A stretch of 52,397 bases of DNA from Streptococcus oralis (GTDB lineage Bacteria > Bacillota > Bacilli > Lactobacillales > Streptococcaceae): NCBI RefSeq assembly GCF_001578705.1, contig NZ_KQ969037.1, forward strand, positions 84,993-137,389. Reading direction: 5' to 3'. Below the pieces are notes generated by a model. The model was not told the origin of the DNA. It made no database searches and saw only the letters and a program-made list of their open reading frames with translations. This document shows positions 16,078 to 23,141 of this stretch, piece by piece. Positions within the stretch are counted from its first letter, which is position 1. Each line of letters opens with the position of its first letter. The translations under genes and the position numbers were made by a program.

Positions 16078-16229
16078 TACACTTCGAAAATCAAATTCAA
16101 ACCACGTCAGCTTCGCCTTGCCGTATATATGTTACTGACTTCGTCAGTCTTATCTACAACCTCAAAGTAGTGCTTTGAGCTGTCTACAGCTAGCTTCCTA
16201 GTTTGCTCTTTGATTTTCATTGAGTATAA
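16077..16229 (+). repeat. BOX element (boxA-boxB-boxC)
   Basis: A pneumococcal-type BOX repeat: boxA (about 16077-16131) contains the CGTCAG(C)TTCGCCTTGCCGTA core known from BOX-PCR, boxB (about 16132-16178) contains TGACTTCGTCA, and boxC (about 16179-16229) ends in CTTTGATTTTCATTGAGTA. BOX elements form stable RNA hairpins and are mobilised in trans. This copy has one of each module and lies between the ends of trxB and rlmB. Confidence 0.85.
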
Positions 16230-16231
16230 TC

Positions 16232-16267
16232 ATAAAAAAGTTTCCAATCAAGTGATTGGATACTTTT
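16232..16267. terminator. Terminator between trxB/BOX and rlmB
   Basis: AAAAAAGTTTCCAATCA pairs with TGATTGGATACTTTTTT around a short loop. The stem is flanked by A and T runs and serves convergent genes. Confidence 0.75.
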
Positions 16268-16996
16268 TTATAGTCTGTTTCGGAAAACTTCGTACATGAG
16301 AATGGCTGCAGCAACACTGGCATTGAGGCTTTGAACATGTCCATTCATAGGAATGGTAATCATTTCATCGACCTGTTTTTTGATGTTGCTAGAGATGCCT
16401 TTTCCTTCATTTCCGATGATGAGGGCGATTTTCCCTTTTGTATTCCACTTGTGGCAAGGAGTACCGTTCATATCTGTTCCAAAGGTCCAGAATCCTTCAT
16501 TCTTGAGTTTGTCTAGGGTTTGACTGAGGTTGGTCACTCGGACAATCGGTACGTGCTCAATGGCGCCTGTGGCCGTTTTGGCAACGACAGGAGTCACTCC
16601 GACAGCACGGTGCTTGGGAATGATGACGCCTGAAACATTGGTCGCATCGGCTGTTCGCAAGATAGAACCTAGATTATGGGGGTCAGTTAACCCGTCCAGA
16701 ATCAATAGAAAAGGATTTTCTTCTTGTCGTGTTTTTGCAAGGATGTGATCCAGCTCGCTATAGGCAAATTCGGAAACTCGAAGGACAAATCCTTGATGGA
16801 CAGCGCCTTCGGTCATTTCAGAGAGGGATTTTTTTGAGGTCCAAGAGATGGAGACCTTTTTCTCAGCAGCAAGTTCCTTGACTTTCTCAACATTCTTTCC
16901 CCTTAGATCTTCTTGGAGATAGAGTTTGTTTCCTGTATTTGCAAGGAGGGCTTCGGTAACGGCGTGGACGCCATAGACAATATCATTTGTTTTCAT
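16268..16996 (-). CDS. rlmB: 23S rRNA 2'-O-ribose methyltransferase, RlmB/TrmH family
   Basis: A 242-residue SPOUT methyltransferase with an N-terminal substrate-binding domain (VYGVHAVTEALLAN...) and the three knot motifs: NLGSILRTADATNVSGVI, IGNEGKGIS and QSLNASVAAAILMYE. RlmB methylates G2251 of 23S rRNA in E. coli, and the family match is good. A TTG start at 17029 would add residues encoded by the promoter itself. The ATG at 16996 is only six bases from a perfect TnTGnTATAAT box, so the mRNA should begin at or very near the start codon. AGAGG lies in the same six bases. Confidence 0.88.
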   Translation of the reverse strand: MKTNDIVYGVHAVTEALLANTGNKLYLQEDLRGKNVEKVKELAAEKKVSISWTSKKSLSEMTEGAVHQGFVLRVSEFAYSELDHILAKTRQEENPFLLILDGLTDPHNLGSILRTADATNVSGVIIPKHRAVGVTPVVAKTATGAIEHVPIVRVTNLSQTLDKLKNEGFWTFGTDMNGTPCHKWNTKGKIALIIGNEGKGISSNIKKQVDEMITIPMNGHVQSLNASVAAAILMYEVFRNRL

Positions 16997-17002
16997 GCCT
17001 CT

Positions 17003-17029
17003 ATTATAACATAAAACCCCGTCTTGCAA
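17003..17029 (-). promoter_or_regulatory. rlmB promoter, predicted leaderless
   Basis: On the reverse strand, TATGTTATAAT (TATAAT at 17003-17008) is a full extended -10. A TTGCAA at 17024-17029 is spaced by 15. The predicted start point falls on the A of the rlmB ATG. Confidence 0.7.
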
Positions 17030-17040
17030 CGGAATTTTCT

Positions 17041-17652
17041 TTATTCAAGAATCAGTAAACCATCTTTAACAGCAAATGGGTCTTTTTCATTGATACGATC
17101 GTAGAACATGATTCCGTTGATGTGATCAATTTCATGTTGGACAACGATGGAGTTGTATCCTTTAAGCTTGATACGGTGTTTTTCGCCGTCCTTATCAAAG
17201 TAGTCAACAGTAACGCGGGCATGACGGATAACATAGCCTGGCACGTTACGGTCAACAGATAGGCAACCTTCTCCTTCGCCAAGAGCAGCGTCCTGAACAG
17301 AGTGGGATACGATTTTTGGATTGTACATAATGGCTTGTAAATCGTAGGCTTCCTGTGGAGTTTCACCTTCTTCCACAATATTGGGCACTAAAACAGCGAT
17401 TATGCGTTTTGAGATATCGAGTTGGGGAGCAGCAAGTCCAACACCACCACGGAGTCCCATCTTTTCTGCCATGACAGGATCTTGGGAATGTTTAAGGAAT
17501 TGCATCATCTTTTCACCAAGGATGATATCTTGATCACTCAATGGAAAAGTCACTTCCTCAGCAACCGCGCGTAGAGTTGGGTTTCCCTCACGGATAATAT
17601 CTTTCATATCAATCAAATGAGCAGCTTTTGTAATACGTTCTATAGCAGACAT
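17041..17652 (-). CDS. def: Peptide deformylase
   Basis: Def removes the formyl group from new proteins' N-terminal methionine. The three motifs are all present: GGVGLAAPQ (motif 1), EGCLSV (motif 2, metal-binding Cys) and [14 protein letters not shown] (motif 3, HExxH-type metal site with its Glu). At 203 residues from ATG 17652 it matches the type 2 enzymes of Gram-positive cocci, including the insert [25 protein letters not shown] precedes this ATG; an upstream in-frame start is less likely. It lies 44 bp upstream of rlmB on the same strand. Confidence 0.96.
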   Translation of the reverse strand: MSAIERITKAAHLIDMKDIIREGNPTLRAVAEEVTFPLSDQDIILGEKMMQFLKHSQDPVMAEKMGLRGGVGLAAPQLDISKRIIAVLVPNIVEEGETPQEAYDLQAIMYNPKIVSHSVQDAALGEGEGCLSVDRNVPGYVIRHARVTVDYFDKDGEKHRIKLKGYNSIVVQHEIDHINGIMFYDRINEKDPFAVKDGLLILE

Positions 17653-17758
17653 TTTCTCTCCTTTCATTACCTCTACATGATAACACAAAATAGATCAGAA
17701 AGAAAGTCGCAGAAGTTTCTAAAAAATAATATAATAAACGATATTCCCCTTTTGTCTG

Positions 17759-17767
17759 TGGTATAAT
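17759..17767 (+). promoter_or_regulatory. Extended -10 promoter of the capA-like gene
   Basis: TG-G-TATAAT (17759-17767). A small hairpin, CTTGC (17779-17783) / GCAAG (17792-17796), abuts the AAGGAGG Shine-Dalgarno and could influence ribosome access. Confidence 0.6.
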
Positions 17768-17807
17768 TAAAGAAAAGACTTGCATCAAGAAGCAAGGAGG
17801 GATAAAG

Positions 17808-19118
17808 ATGGAAAAGCGACAAGATCGACGGTCTCGTGGTTCTCTTTATGGGGTGTGGAGAACTAGTGTTAGTTTCTTTCGAAATTATAAATCTTGGACC
17901 AATGCTCAGTTTATTACGGTATTGCTACTTGCAGTTGCCTTGTCTATGGGATTGAACTTGCTGGTTCGAGCAGTACAAGGTAACAAGATAACAAGTTCTA
18001 ACAGTCAGACTACAACGTCTAGTCAATCCAAGGAAAATCAGTCTGGTGAAACGACGGCGCGTATCATGGCAAATGGTGACCTTCTCTACCATATCCCCAT
18101 CTACCGAACAGCTCTTAAAGAAGATGGAACCTATGATTTCCATGAAAATTTTGAGTATGTCAAACCTTGGCTCAAGCAAGCGGATTTGGTGATTGGCGAC
18201 TTTGAAGGAACTGTGAACAAGGACCACTATTTGGCAGGTTATCCTCTTTTTAATGCACCTGGTGAGGTGATGGATGCGATTAAGGATGCAGGCTATCAGG
18301 TTTTAGATCTGGCCCACAATCACATCCTGGATTCTCAGATAGAGGGAGTGGTTTCAACGGCTCAAGCTATTGAAAAGGCTGGAATGACGCCCATAGGAGT
18401 TTATACAAAGGAACCACGGGACAAGTCTCCCCTTGTTATTAAGGAAGTCAATGGTATCAAGGTAGCTCTCTTGGCTTATTCCTATGGCTTTAATGGCATT
18501 GAGCAGTATATCTCTCAAGAGGACTATAATCGCTATCTTTCTGATCTGAATGAAGATAAGATGAAGGCAGAAATTGAACGCGCTGAGCAAGAAGCGGATA
18601 TTACTATCATCATGCCTCAGATGGGAATTGAGTACCAGCTAGAACCGACGGAAGAACAAAAAACACTGTACCACAAGATGATTGACTGGGGAGCTGATAT
18701 TATCTTTGGAGGGCACCCTCACGTAGTTGAACCTGCTGAAACGGTTGAAAAAGATGGTGACAAAAAATTGATCATCTATTCCATGGGAAATTTCCTCTCA
18801 AACCAGCGCATTGAAACCATGCAAGACGAGGAAAATGCCAAGTGGACGGAGCGTGGTGTTCTCATGGATGTGACCATTAAGAAAAAAGATGGCAAGACAA
18901 GGATTGAAACGGCTAAAGCGCATCCGACTTGGGTCAATCGGACGCCTAAAGGAACATACTCTCCAGAAGGTTATCCGCTCTTCCTCTATCAGACCTATAT
19001 CCTAGAGGACTTCATTGAGGGGGGCAGCCACCGTGACAAGTTGGATGAAGCGACCAAGGAACGAATTGACACGGCCTATAAAGAAATGAATGAACATGTA
19101 GGGTTGAAGTGGGACTAG
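17808..19118 (+). CDS. CapA-family membrane-anchored putative metallophosphoesterase-like protein
   Basis: A 436-residue protein with a basic N-terminus, one membrane segment (about 36-60) and a Ser/Thr/Gln-rich linker, so the rest is extracellular. The PGA_cap domain (about 85-360) shows ANGDLLYH, IGDFEGTVN, DLAHNHILD and FGGHPHVVEPAE, resembling calcineurin-like metal sites. The name comes from Bacillus CapA/PgsA of poly-gamma-glutamate capsules, but no synthase genes (capB, capC) are nearby, so a capsule role is not supported. HAD and SGNH hydrolase genes follow at 21-bp and 1-bp gaps, suggesting an operon. Confidence 0.85.
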   Translation: MEKRQDRRSRGSLYGVWRTSVSFFRNYKSWTNAQFITVLLLAVALSMGLNLLVRAVQGNKITSSNSQTTTSSQSKENQSGETTARIMANGDLLYHIPIYRTALKEDGTYDFHENFEYVKPWLKQADLVIGDFEGTVNKDHYLAGYPLFNAPGEVMDAIKDAGYQVLDLAHNHILDSQIEGVVSTAQAIEKAGMTPIGVYTKEPRDKSPLVIKEVNGIKVALLAYSYGFNGIEQYISQEDYNRYLSDLNEDKMKAEIERAEQEADITIIMPQMGIEYQLEPTEEQKTLYHKMIDWGADIIFGGHPHVVEPAETVEKDGDKKLIIYSMGNFLSNQRIETMQDEENAKWTERGVLMDVTIKKKDGKTRIETAKAHPTWVNRTPKGTYSPEGYPLFLYQTYILEDFIEGGSHRDKLDEATKERIDTAYKEMNEHVGLKWD

Positions 19119-19139
19119 CTTGAATCCAGAGGAAGTAAA

Positions 19140-19967
19140 ATGACGATTAAGATTATTGCAACAGATATGGATGGAACCTTGCTGGATCCAAGAGGGCAAC
19201 TGGACTTGCCACGTTTAGAAAAGATTTTAGATCAGCTGGATCAGCGGGGCATCCGTTTTGTCATTGCGACGGGAAATGAAATCCATCGTATGAGAGAACT
19301 ATTGGGACACTTGGCTGAACGAGTAGTCCTAGTAGTTGCCAATGGGGCGCGAATTTTTGAAAACAATAAATTGATTCAAGCGCAGACCTGGGATGATGCT
19401 ATGGTTGATAAGGCTTTAGCTCATTTTAAAGAGAGAGAGTGCCGAGATCAGTTCGTCGTCACCAGTATGAATGGAGGTTTTGTCAAGAAAGGAACCGTTT
19501 TTACAGAACTTGATAAATTTATGACTCCAGAGATGATTGAAAGACTCTATCAACGAATGAATTTTGTGGAAGATTTGCAAGCTGATCTCTTTGGTGGAGT
19601 GCTTAAAATGAGCATGGTCGTCGGTGAAGAGCGATCCAGTTCTGTTTTGCAGGAAATCAATGACCTCTTTGATGGTAGTGTGAGAGCTGTTTCCAGCGGT
19701 TATGGTTGTATCGATATCCTACAGGCTGGTGTTCACAAGGCTTGGGGATTGGAAGAATTACTTAAGCGCTGGAATTTAAAATCGGAACAAATCATGGCTT
19801 TCGGTGATAGCGAAAACGATGTCGAAATGCTAGAACTGGCTGGAATTGCCTATGCTATGGAAAATGCAGATGATGAGGCTAAGGCAGTTGCGACTGCTCT
19901 AGCGCCAGCTAACAGCCAGGCGGGTGTTTATCAGGTCCTAGAGAATTGGCTAGAGAAAGAGGGATAA
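19140..19967 (+). CDS. Cof-type HAD-IIB hydrolase
   Basis: A 275-residue haloacid-dehalogenase phosphatase of the Cof/YidA/SupH type. Motif I is ATDMDGTLLDP (Asp nucleophile), a C2B cap domain lies between about 85 and 195, and motif IV is MAFGDSENDVEML, followed by the usual VAMENADDEAKAVA-like segment. Such enzymes dephosphorylate sugar phosphates or flavin and pyridoxal phosphates; the substrate cannot be told from the sequence. GAGGAAG precedes the ATG. It probably shares a transcript with its neighbours. Confidence 0.9.
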   Translation: MTIKIIATDMDGTLLDPRGQLDLPRLEKILDQLDQRGIRFVIATGNEIHRMRELLGHLAERVVLVVANGARIFENNKLIQAQTWDDAMVDKALAHFKERECRDQFVVTSMNGGFVKKGTVFTELDKFMTPEMIERLYQRMNFVEDLQADLFGGVLKMSMVVGEERSSSVLQEINDLFDGSVRAVSSGYGCIDILQAGVHKAWGLEELLKRWNLKSEQIMAFGDSENDVEMLELAGIAYAMENADDEAKAVATALAPANSQAGVYQVLENWLEKEG

Positions 19968-19968
19968 G

Positions 19969-20604
19969 GTGGCAGTACAGTTATTAGAGAATTGGCTCTT
20001 AAAGGAGCAAGAAAAGATTCAAATCAAGTATCGTGAATTGAATCAAGTTTCTGTTATAGAGCCAGATATCATCTTTATCGGAGATTCAATTGTGGAGTAT
20101 TACCCTCTGCAAGAGTTACTCGGGACTGCTAAGACGATTGTCAATCGTGGCATCCGAGGCTACCAGACGAAACTTTTATTAGAGAATTTGGATGCCCATC
20201 TTTATGGTGATGCTGTGGATCAAATTGTTCTCTTAATTGGGACAAATGATATCGGAAAAGATGTCCCTATGAATGAAGCCTTGGATAATCTTGAGCGAGT
20301 TATCCAATCAATTGCCCGAGATTATCCGTTGTCACAAATAAAGCTCCTTTCCATTTTGCCAGTCAATGAGGGAGAGAAATACAAGCAGACCGTTTATATC
20401 CGAACCAATGAAAAGATTAGAGAATGGAATCAAGCCTATGAGTCTCTAGCATCCGCCTATATGCAGGTGGATTTTGTGTCGATTTATGATAGTTTGACAG
20501 ATTCAGAAAGACAGCTTCAATCAGCCTATACAACAGATGGCCTCCATCTAAGTGTAGCGGGTTATCAGGCCCTATCAGAAGCCTTGAAAACATATCTTTT
20601 CTAA
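19969..20604 (+). CDS. SGNH/GDSL-family hydrolase
   Basis: This 211-residue protein carries the four SGNH blocks: FIGDSIVEYY (Ser nucleophile), NRGIRGYQT (Gly), LLIGTNDIGKD (Asn) and DGLHLSVAGY (Asp-His). There is no signal peptide, so it is an intracellular esterase or lipase. Similar streptococcal proteins have been annotated as platelet-activating-factor acetylhydrolase-like, but the true substrate is open. The start is GTG, one base after the HAD stop codon, with GAGGG upstream in the HAD coding end. Confidence 0.87.
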   Translation: MAVQLLENWLLKEQEKIQIKYRELNQVSVIEPDIIFIGDSIVEYYPLQELLGTAKTIVNRGIRGYQTKLLLENLDAHLYGDAVDQIVLLIGTNDIGKDVPMNEALDNLERVIQSIARDYPLSQIKLLSILPVNEGEKYKQTVYIRTNEKIREWNQAYESLASAYMQVDFVSIYDSLTDSERQLQSAYTTDGLHLSVAGYQALSEALKTYLF

Positions 20605-20619
20605 AGAATTGGCTTGATT

Positions 20620-20648
20620 TTGCATTTTTTATGAAGATAGGTTATAAT
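20620..20648 (+). promoter_or_regulatory. tmRNA promoter
   Basis: TTGCAT (20620-20625), 17 bases, TATAAT (20643-20648), ending 14 bases before the tmRNA 5' end. Confidence 0.75.
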
Positions 20649-20662
20649 AGTTCTATAATCTT

Positions 20663-21007
20663 GGGGTCGTTACGGATTCGACAGGCATTATGAGGCATAT
20701 TTTGCAACCCGTGTGGCGACGTAAACGCTCAGTTAAATATAACTGCAAAAAATAACACTTCTTACGCTCTAGCTGCCTAAAAACCAGCAGGCGTGACCTG
20801 ATTTGGATTGCTCGTGTTCAATGATAGGTCTTATGATTAGCGAGATACGATCAAGCCTTGTCTAGTGGTTTGATAAGAGATTAATAGACTCGCAGTTCCT
20901 AGGCTTGAGTTATGTGTCGAGGGACTGTTAAAACAATACATAACCTATGGTTGTAGACAAATATGTTGGCAGGTGTTTGGACGTGGGTTCGACTCCCACC
21001 GGCTCCA
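20663..21007 (+). ncRNA. ssrA: Transfer-messenger RNA
   Basis: tmRNA rescues stalled ribosomes by acting as both tRNA-Ala and mRNA. The 5' end GGGGTCGTTACGGATTCGAC and the 3' TTCGACTCCCACCGGCTCCA form the tRNA-like domain. The resume codon GCA starts at 20745 and encodes AKNNTSYALAA followed by TAA (to 20780), the streptococcal tag ending in the ClpXP degron ALAA. Pseudoknot-like pairings follow. CCA completes at 21006-21007 plus flank, so the end is accurate to a base or two. Confidence 0.95.
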
Positions 21008-21028
21008 TTATTCTTTCACCAACCTTGG

Positions 21029-21060
21029 AAAAACGTTGTTAAATCAACGTTTTTTGTTTT
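21029..21060 (+). terminator. Terminator of ssrA
   Basis: AAAAACGTTG (21029-21038) pairs with CAACGTTTTT (21045-21054), followed by further T residues. Confidence 0.85.
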
Positions 21061-21093
21061 TGCCTTTTGTATTCCTTGGTATTCTTTTGCTAA

Positions 21094-21152
21094 AAAAGGA
21101 TATAACAAAGGATACAACATTTTTGTCGTATCCTAGAAATCTATATCCTTTT
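21094..21152. repeat. Nested inverted and direct repeats downstream of ssrA
   Basis: AAAAGGATATA (21094-21104) pairs perfectly with TATATCCTTTT (21142-21152) and encloses GGATAC (21110-21115) / GTATCC (21128-21133). AAAGGATATAAC and AAAGGATACAAC stand in tandem (21095-21118). This could be a remnant of an integrase-binding att region, since tmRNA 3' ends are common integration targets, but no integrase gene is present. Confidence 0.5.
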
Positions 21153-21205
21153 GTTTTATGAAATCATATAGTGTTTGTATTATTTGATTTTTAAATGCTT
21201 GCGAT

Positions 21206-21240
21206 AAAAAAACTGCATTGAGGTGCAGTTTTTCTTTTTT
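21206..21240. terminator. Terminator after tRNA-Ser
   Basis: AAAACTGCA pairs with TGCAGTTTT around TTGAGG, with A and T runs on both sides. It serves the reverse-strand tRNA gene. Confidence 0.8.
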
Positions 21241-21243
21241 CTA

Positions 21244-21331
21244 CGGAAGACATGGGATTCGAACCCACGCACGCTGTTACACGCCTACCGCGTTTCCAAC
21301 ACGGCCTCTTAAGCCTCTTGAGTAATCTTCC
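21244..21331 (-). tRNA. tRNA-Ser (anticodon GGA)
   Basis: The 88-base gene has a 7-bp acceptor stem (GGAAGAT with GTCTTCC), a class II long variable arm, the T-loop TTCGAAT, and the anticodon loop TTGGAAA giving anticodon GGA for UCC/UCU codons. The discriminator base is G, as expected for serine, and CCA is not encoded. Confidence 0.93.
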
Positions 21332-21432
21332 AATACTTACTCAAATAGTCTACCATAAAGCCACTTATCTTGCAATAAAAATTTTGGAAATAAGAAAAAT
21401 GATAGAATTTGAAAGAAAGTGACAAAAAATGC

Positions 21433-21480
21433 TTGACTTTGGTGGAGAATGTGCTAGAATGAATAGTGTAAACGATAACA
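21433..21480 (+). promoter_or_regulatory. fru operon promoter and cre site
   Basis: TTGACT (21433-21438), 16 bases and TAGAAT (21455-21460, with TGC upstream) form the promoter. TGTAAACGATAACA (21467-21480) matches the cre consensus at all 14 positions and lies over the expected transcription start, just before the Shine-Dalgarno. Confidence 0.8.
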
Positions 21481-21492
21481 GGAGGTGGTTTG

Positions 21493-22233
21493 GTGTTAAA
21501 AACTGAGCGGAAGCAACTGATTTTAGAGGAGTTAAATCAACATCATGTAGTTTCCCTAGAAAAATTGGTTAGTCTATTAGAAACATCAGAATCAACGGTT
21601 CGAAGAGATTTGGATGAGTTGGAGGCGGAAAACAAGCTTCGCCGTGTGCATGGTGGTGCAGAATTGCCACACTCCTTGCAGGAAGAAGAAACCATCCAAG
21701 AAAAATCTATCAAAAACCTTCAAGAAAAGAAACTGCTGGCTCAGAAAGCGGCCTCTCTTATCAAGGAAAAAGATGTTATCTTTATCGATGCTGGAACGAC
21801 AACTGCTTTTTTAATCAAGGAATTGGTTAATAAGAATATCACAGTTGTGACTAACTCCATTCACCATGCGGTTCAGTTGGTTGAAAAACAGATTCCAACT
21901 GTCATGGTTGGAGGAAGTGTCAAGATGGCAACAGATGCATGTATTGGCGGTGTTGCTCTTAACCAAATCAATCAATTGCACTTTGATCGTGCCTTTATCG
22001 GGATGAATGGTGTGGACGATGGCTATTATACGACTCCAGATATGGAGGAAGGAGCTGTGAAACGTGCTATTTTGGAGAATGCCAAACAGACTTATGTCTT
22101 GGTCGATTCGTCAAAGATTGGTCAAACTTGCTTTGCCAAGGTAGCACCACTTAAACGCGCTATTGTCATCACAAGTCAAGGGCATGAGCTCTTGCAGGCC
22201 ATTAAGAAGAAAACGGAGGTAATAGAAGTATGA
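21493..22233 (+). CDS. fruR: Fructose operon regulator, DeoR family
   Basis: A 246-residue transcription regulator. The N-terminal DeoR helix-turn-helix (about 1-57) includes SESTVRRDLDELEAENKLRRVHGGA, and a sugar-phosphate-binding DeoRC domain follows (GTTTAFLIKEL, ... GMNGVDDGYYTTPDMEEGAVKRAIL). It probably represses the operon until fructose 1-phosphate binds. The GTG at 21493 lies seven bases after GGAGG; a TTG one codon earlier is the alternative. It overlaps fruK by ATGA. Confidence 0.92.
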   Translation: MLKTERKQLILEELNQHHVVSLEKLVSLLETSESTVRRDLDELEAENKLRRVHGGAELPHSLQEEETIQEKSIKNLQEKKLLAQKAASLIKEKDVIFIDAGTTTAFLIKELVNKNITVVTNSIHHAVQLVEKQIPTVMVGGSVKMATDACIGGVALNQINQLHFDRAFIGMNGVDDGYYTTPDMEEGAVKRAILENAKQTYVLVDSSKIGQTCFAKVAPLKRAIVITSQGHELLQAIKKKTEVIEV

Positions 22234-23141
22234 TTTATACAGTCACACTCAATCCATCCATTGACTATATCGTTCGCTTGGGGCAAGTCCAAGTTGGCAG
22301 TGTCAATCGTATGGACAGTGATGATAAGTTTGCTGGTGGAAAAGGAATCAATGTCAGTCGTGTTTTGAAACGCTTGGGTATTCCAAATACAGCGACTGGA
22401 TTTATCGGAGGCTTTACTGGTAAATTTATCACAGATACTTTGGCAGAAGAGGAAATCGAGACACGTTTTGTTCAAGTAGCAGAAGATACTCGCATCAATG
22501 TCAAGATTAAAGCAGACCAAGAAACAGAAATCAATGGAACGGGTCCAAATGTGGAACCAGCTCATCTAGAAGAATTGAAAGCTATTTTGTCTAGTCTGAC
22601 AGCAGATGATACGGTTGTGTTTGCAGGTTCGAGTGTTAAAAACCTAGGAAATGTCATCTACAAAGATTTGATTGCATTGACACGCCAGACTGGTGCGCAA
22701 GTCGTTTGTGACTTTGAAGGACAGACCTTGATTGATAGTTTAGACTACCAGCCACTATTGGTTAAACCAAACAATCACGAGCTTGGAGCTATCTTTGGAG
22801 TGAAACTCGAAAGTTTAGATGAAATCGAGAACTATGCTCGAGAATTGTTGGCTAAAGGTGCTCAAAACGTTATCATCTCTATGGCTGGAGATGGTGCACT
22901 TCTTGTCACATCTGAGGGAGCTTACTTCGCTAAACCAATCAAGGGAACGGTCAAAAATTCAGTTGGTGCTGGTGACTCTATGGTTGCTGGATTTACCGGT
23001 GAATTTGTCAAATCAAAAGACGCAGTAGAGGCCTTCAAATGGGGAGTGGCTTGTGGGACAGCAACTACTTTCTCTGATGACTTGGCAACTGCAGCATTTA
23101 TAAAAGAAACATATGAAAAAATTGAGGTAGAAAAACGATGA
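22230..23141 (+). CDS. fruK: 1-phosphofructokinase
   Basis: FruK phosphorylates fructose 1-phosphate to fructose 1,6-bisphosphate. The 303-residue PfkB-family protein has the substrate motif FAGGKGINVSRVLKRLG and the ATP/catalytic signature VGAGDSMVAGFTGEF with its Asp base. It overlaps fruR and fruA by ATGA on each side, so the three genes are translationally coupled. Gene naming varies (fruB, fruK, pfkB). Confidence 0.94.
   Translation: MIYTVTLNPSIDYIVRLGQVQVGSVNRMDSDDKFAGGKGINVSRVLKRLGIPNTATGFIGGFTGKFITDTLAEEEIETRFVQVAEDTRINVKIKADQETEINGTGPNVEPAHLEELKAILSSLTADDTVVFAGSSVKNLGNVIYKDLIALTRQTGAQVVCDFEGQTLIDSLDYQPLLVKPNNHELGAIFGVKLESLDEIENYARELLAKGAQNVIISMAGDGALLVTSEGAYFAKPIKGTVKNSVGAGDSMVAGFTGEFVKSKDAVEAFKWGVACGTATTFSDDLATAAFIKETYEKIEVEKR

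Noticed and set aside
17808-19118. Capsule biosynthesis locus around the CapA-like gene
   Set aside because: No capB, capC or other polymer synthesis genes are nearby.
21008-21243. Integrase gene remnant next to tmRNA
   Set aside because: No frame with tyrosine-recombinase motifs was found; only the repeats are reported.
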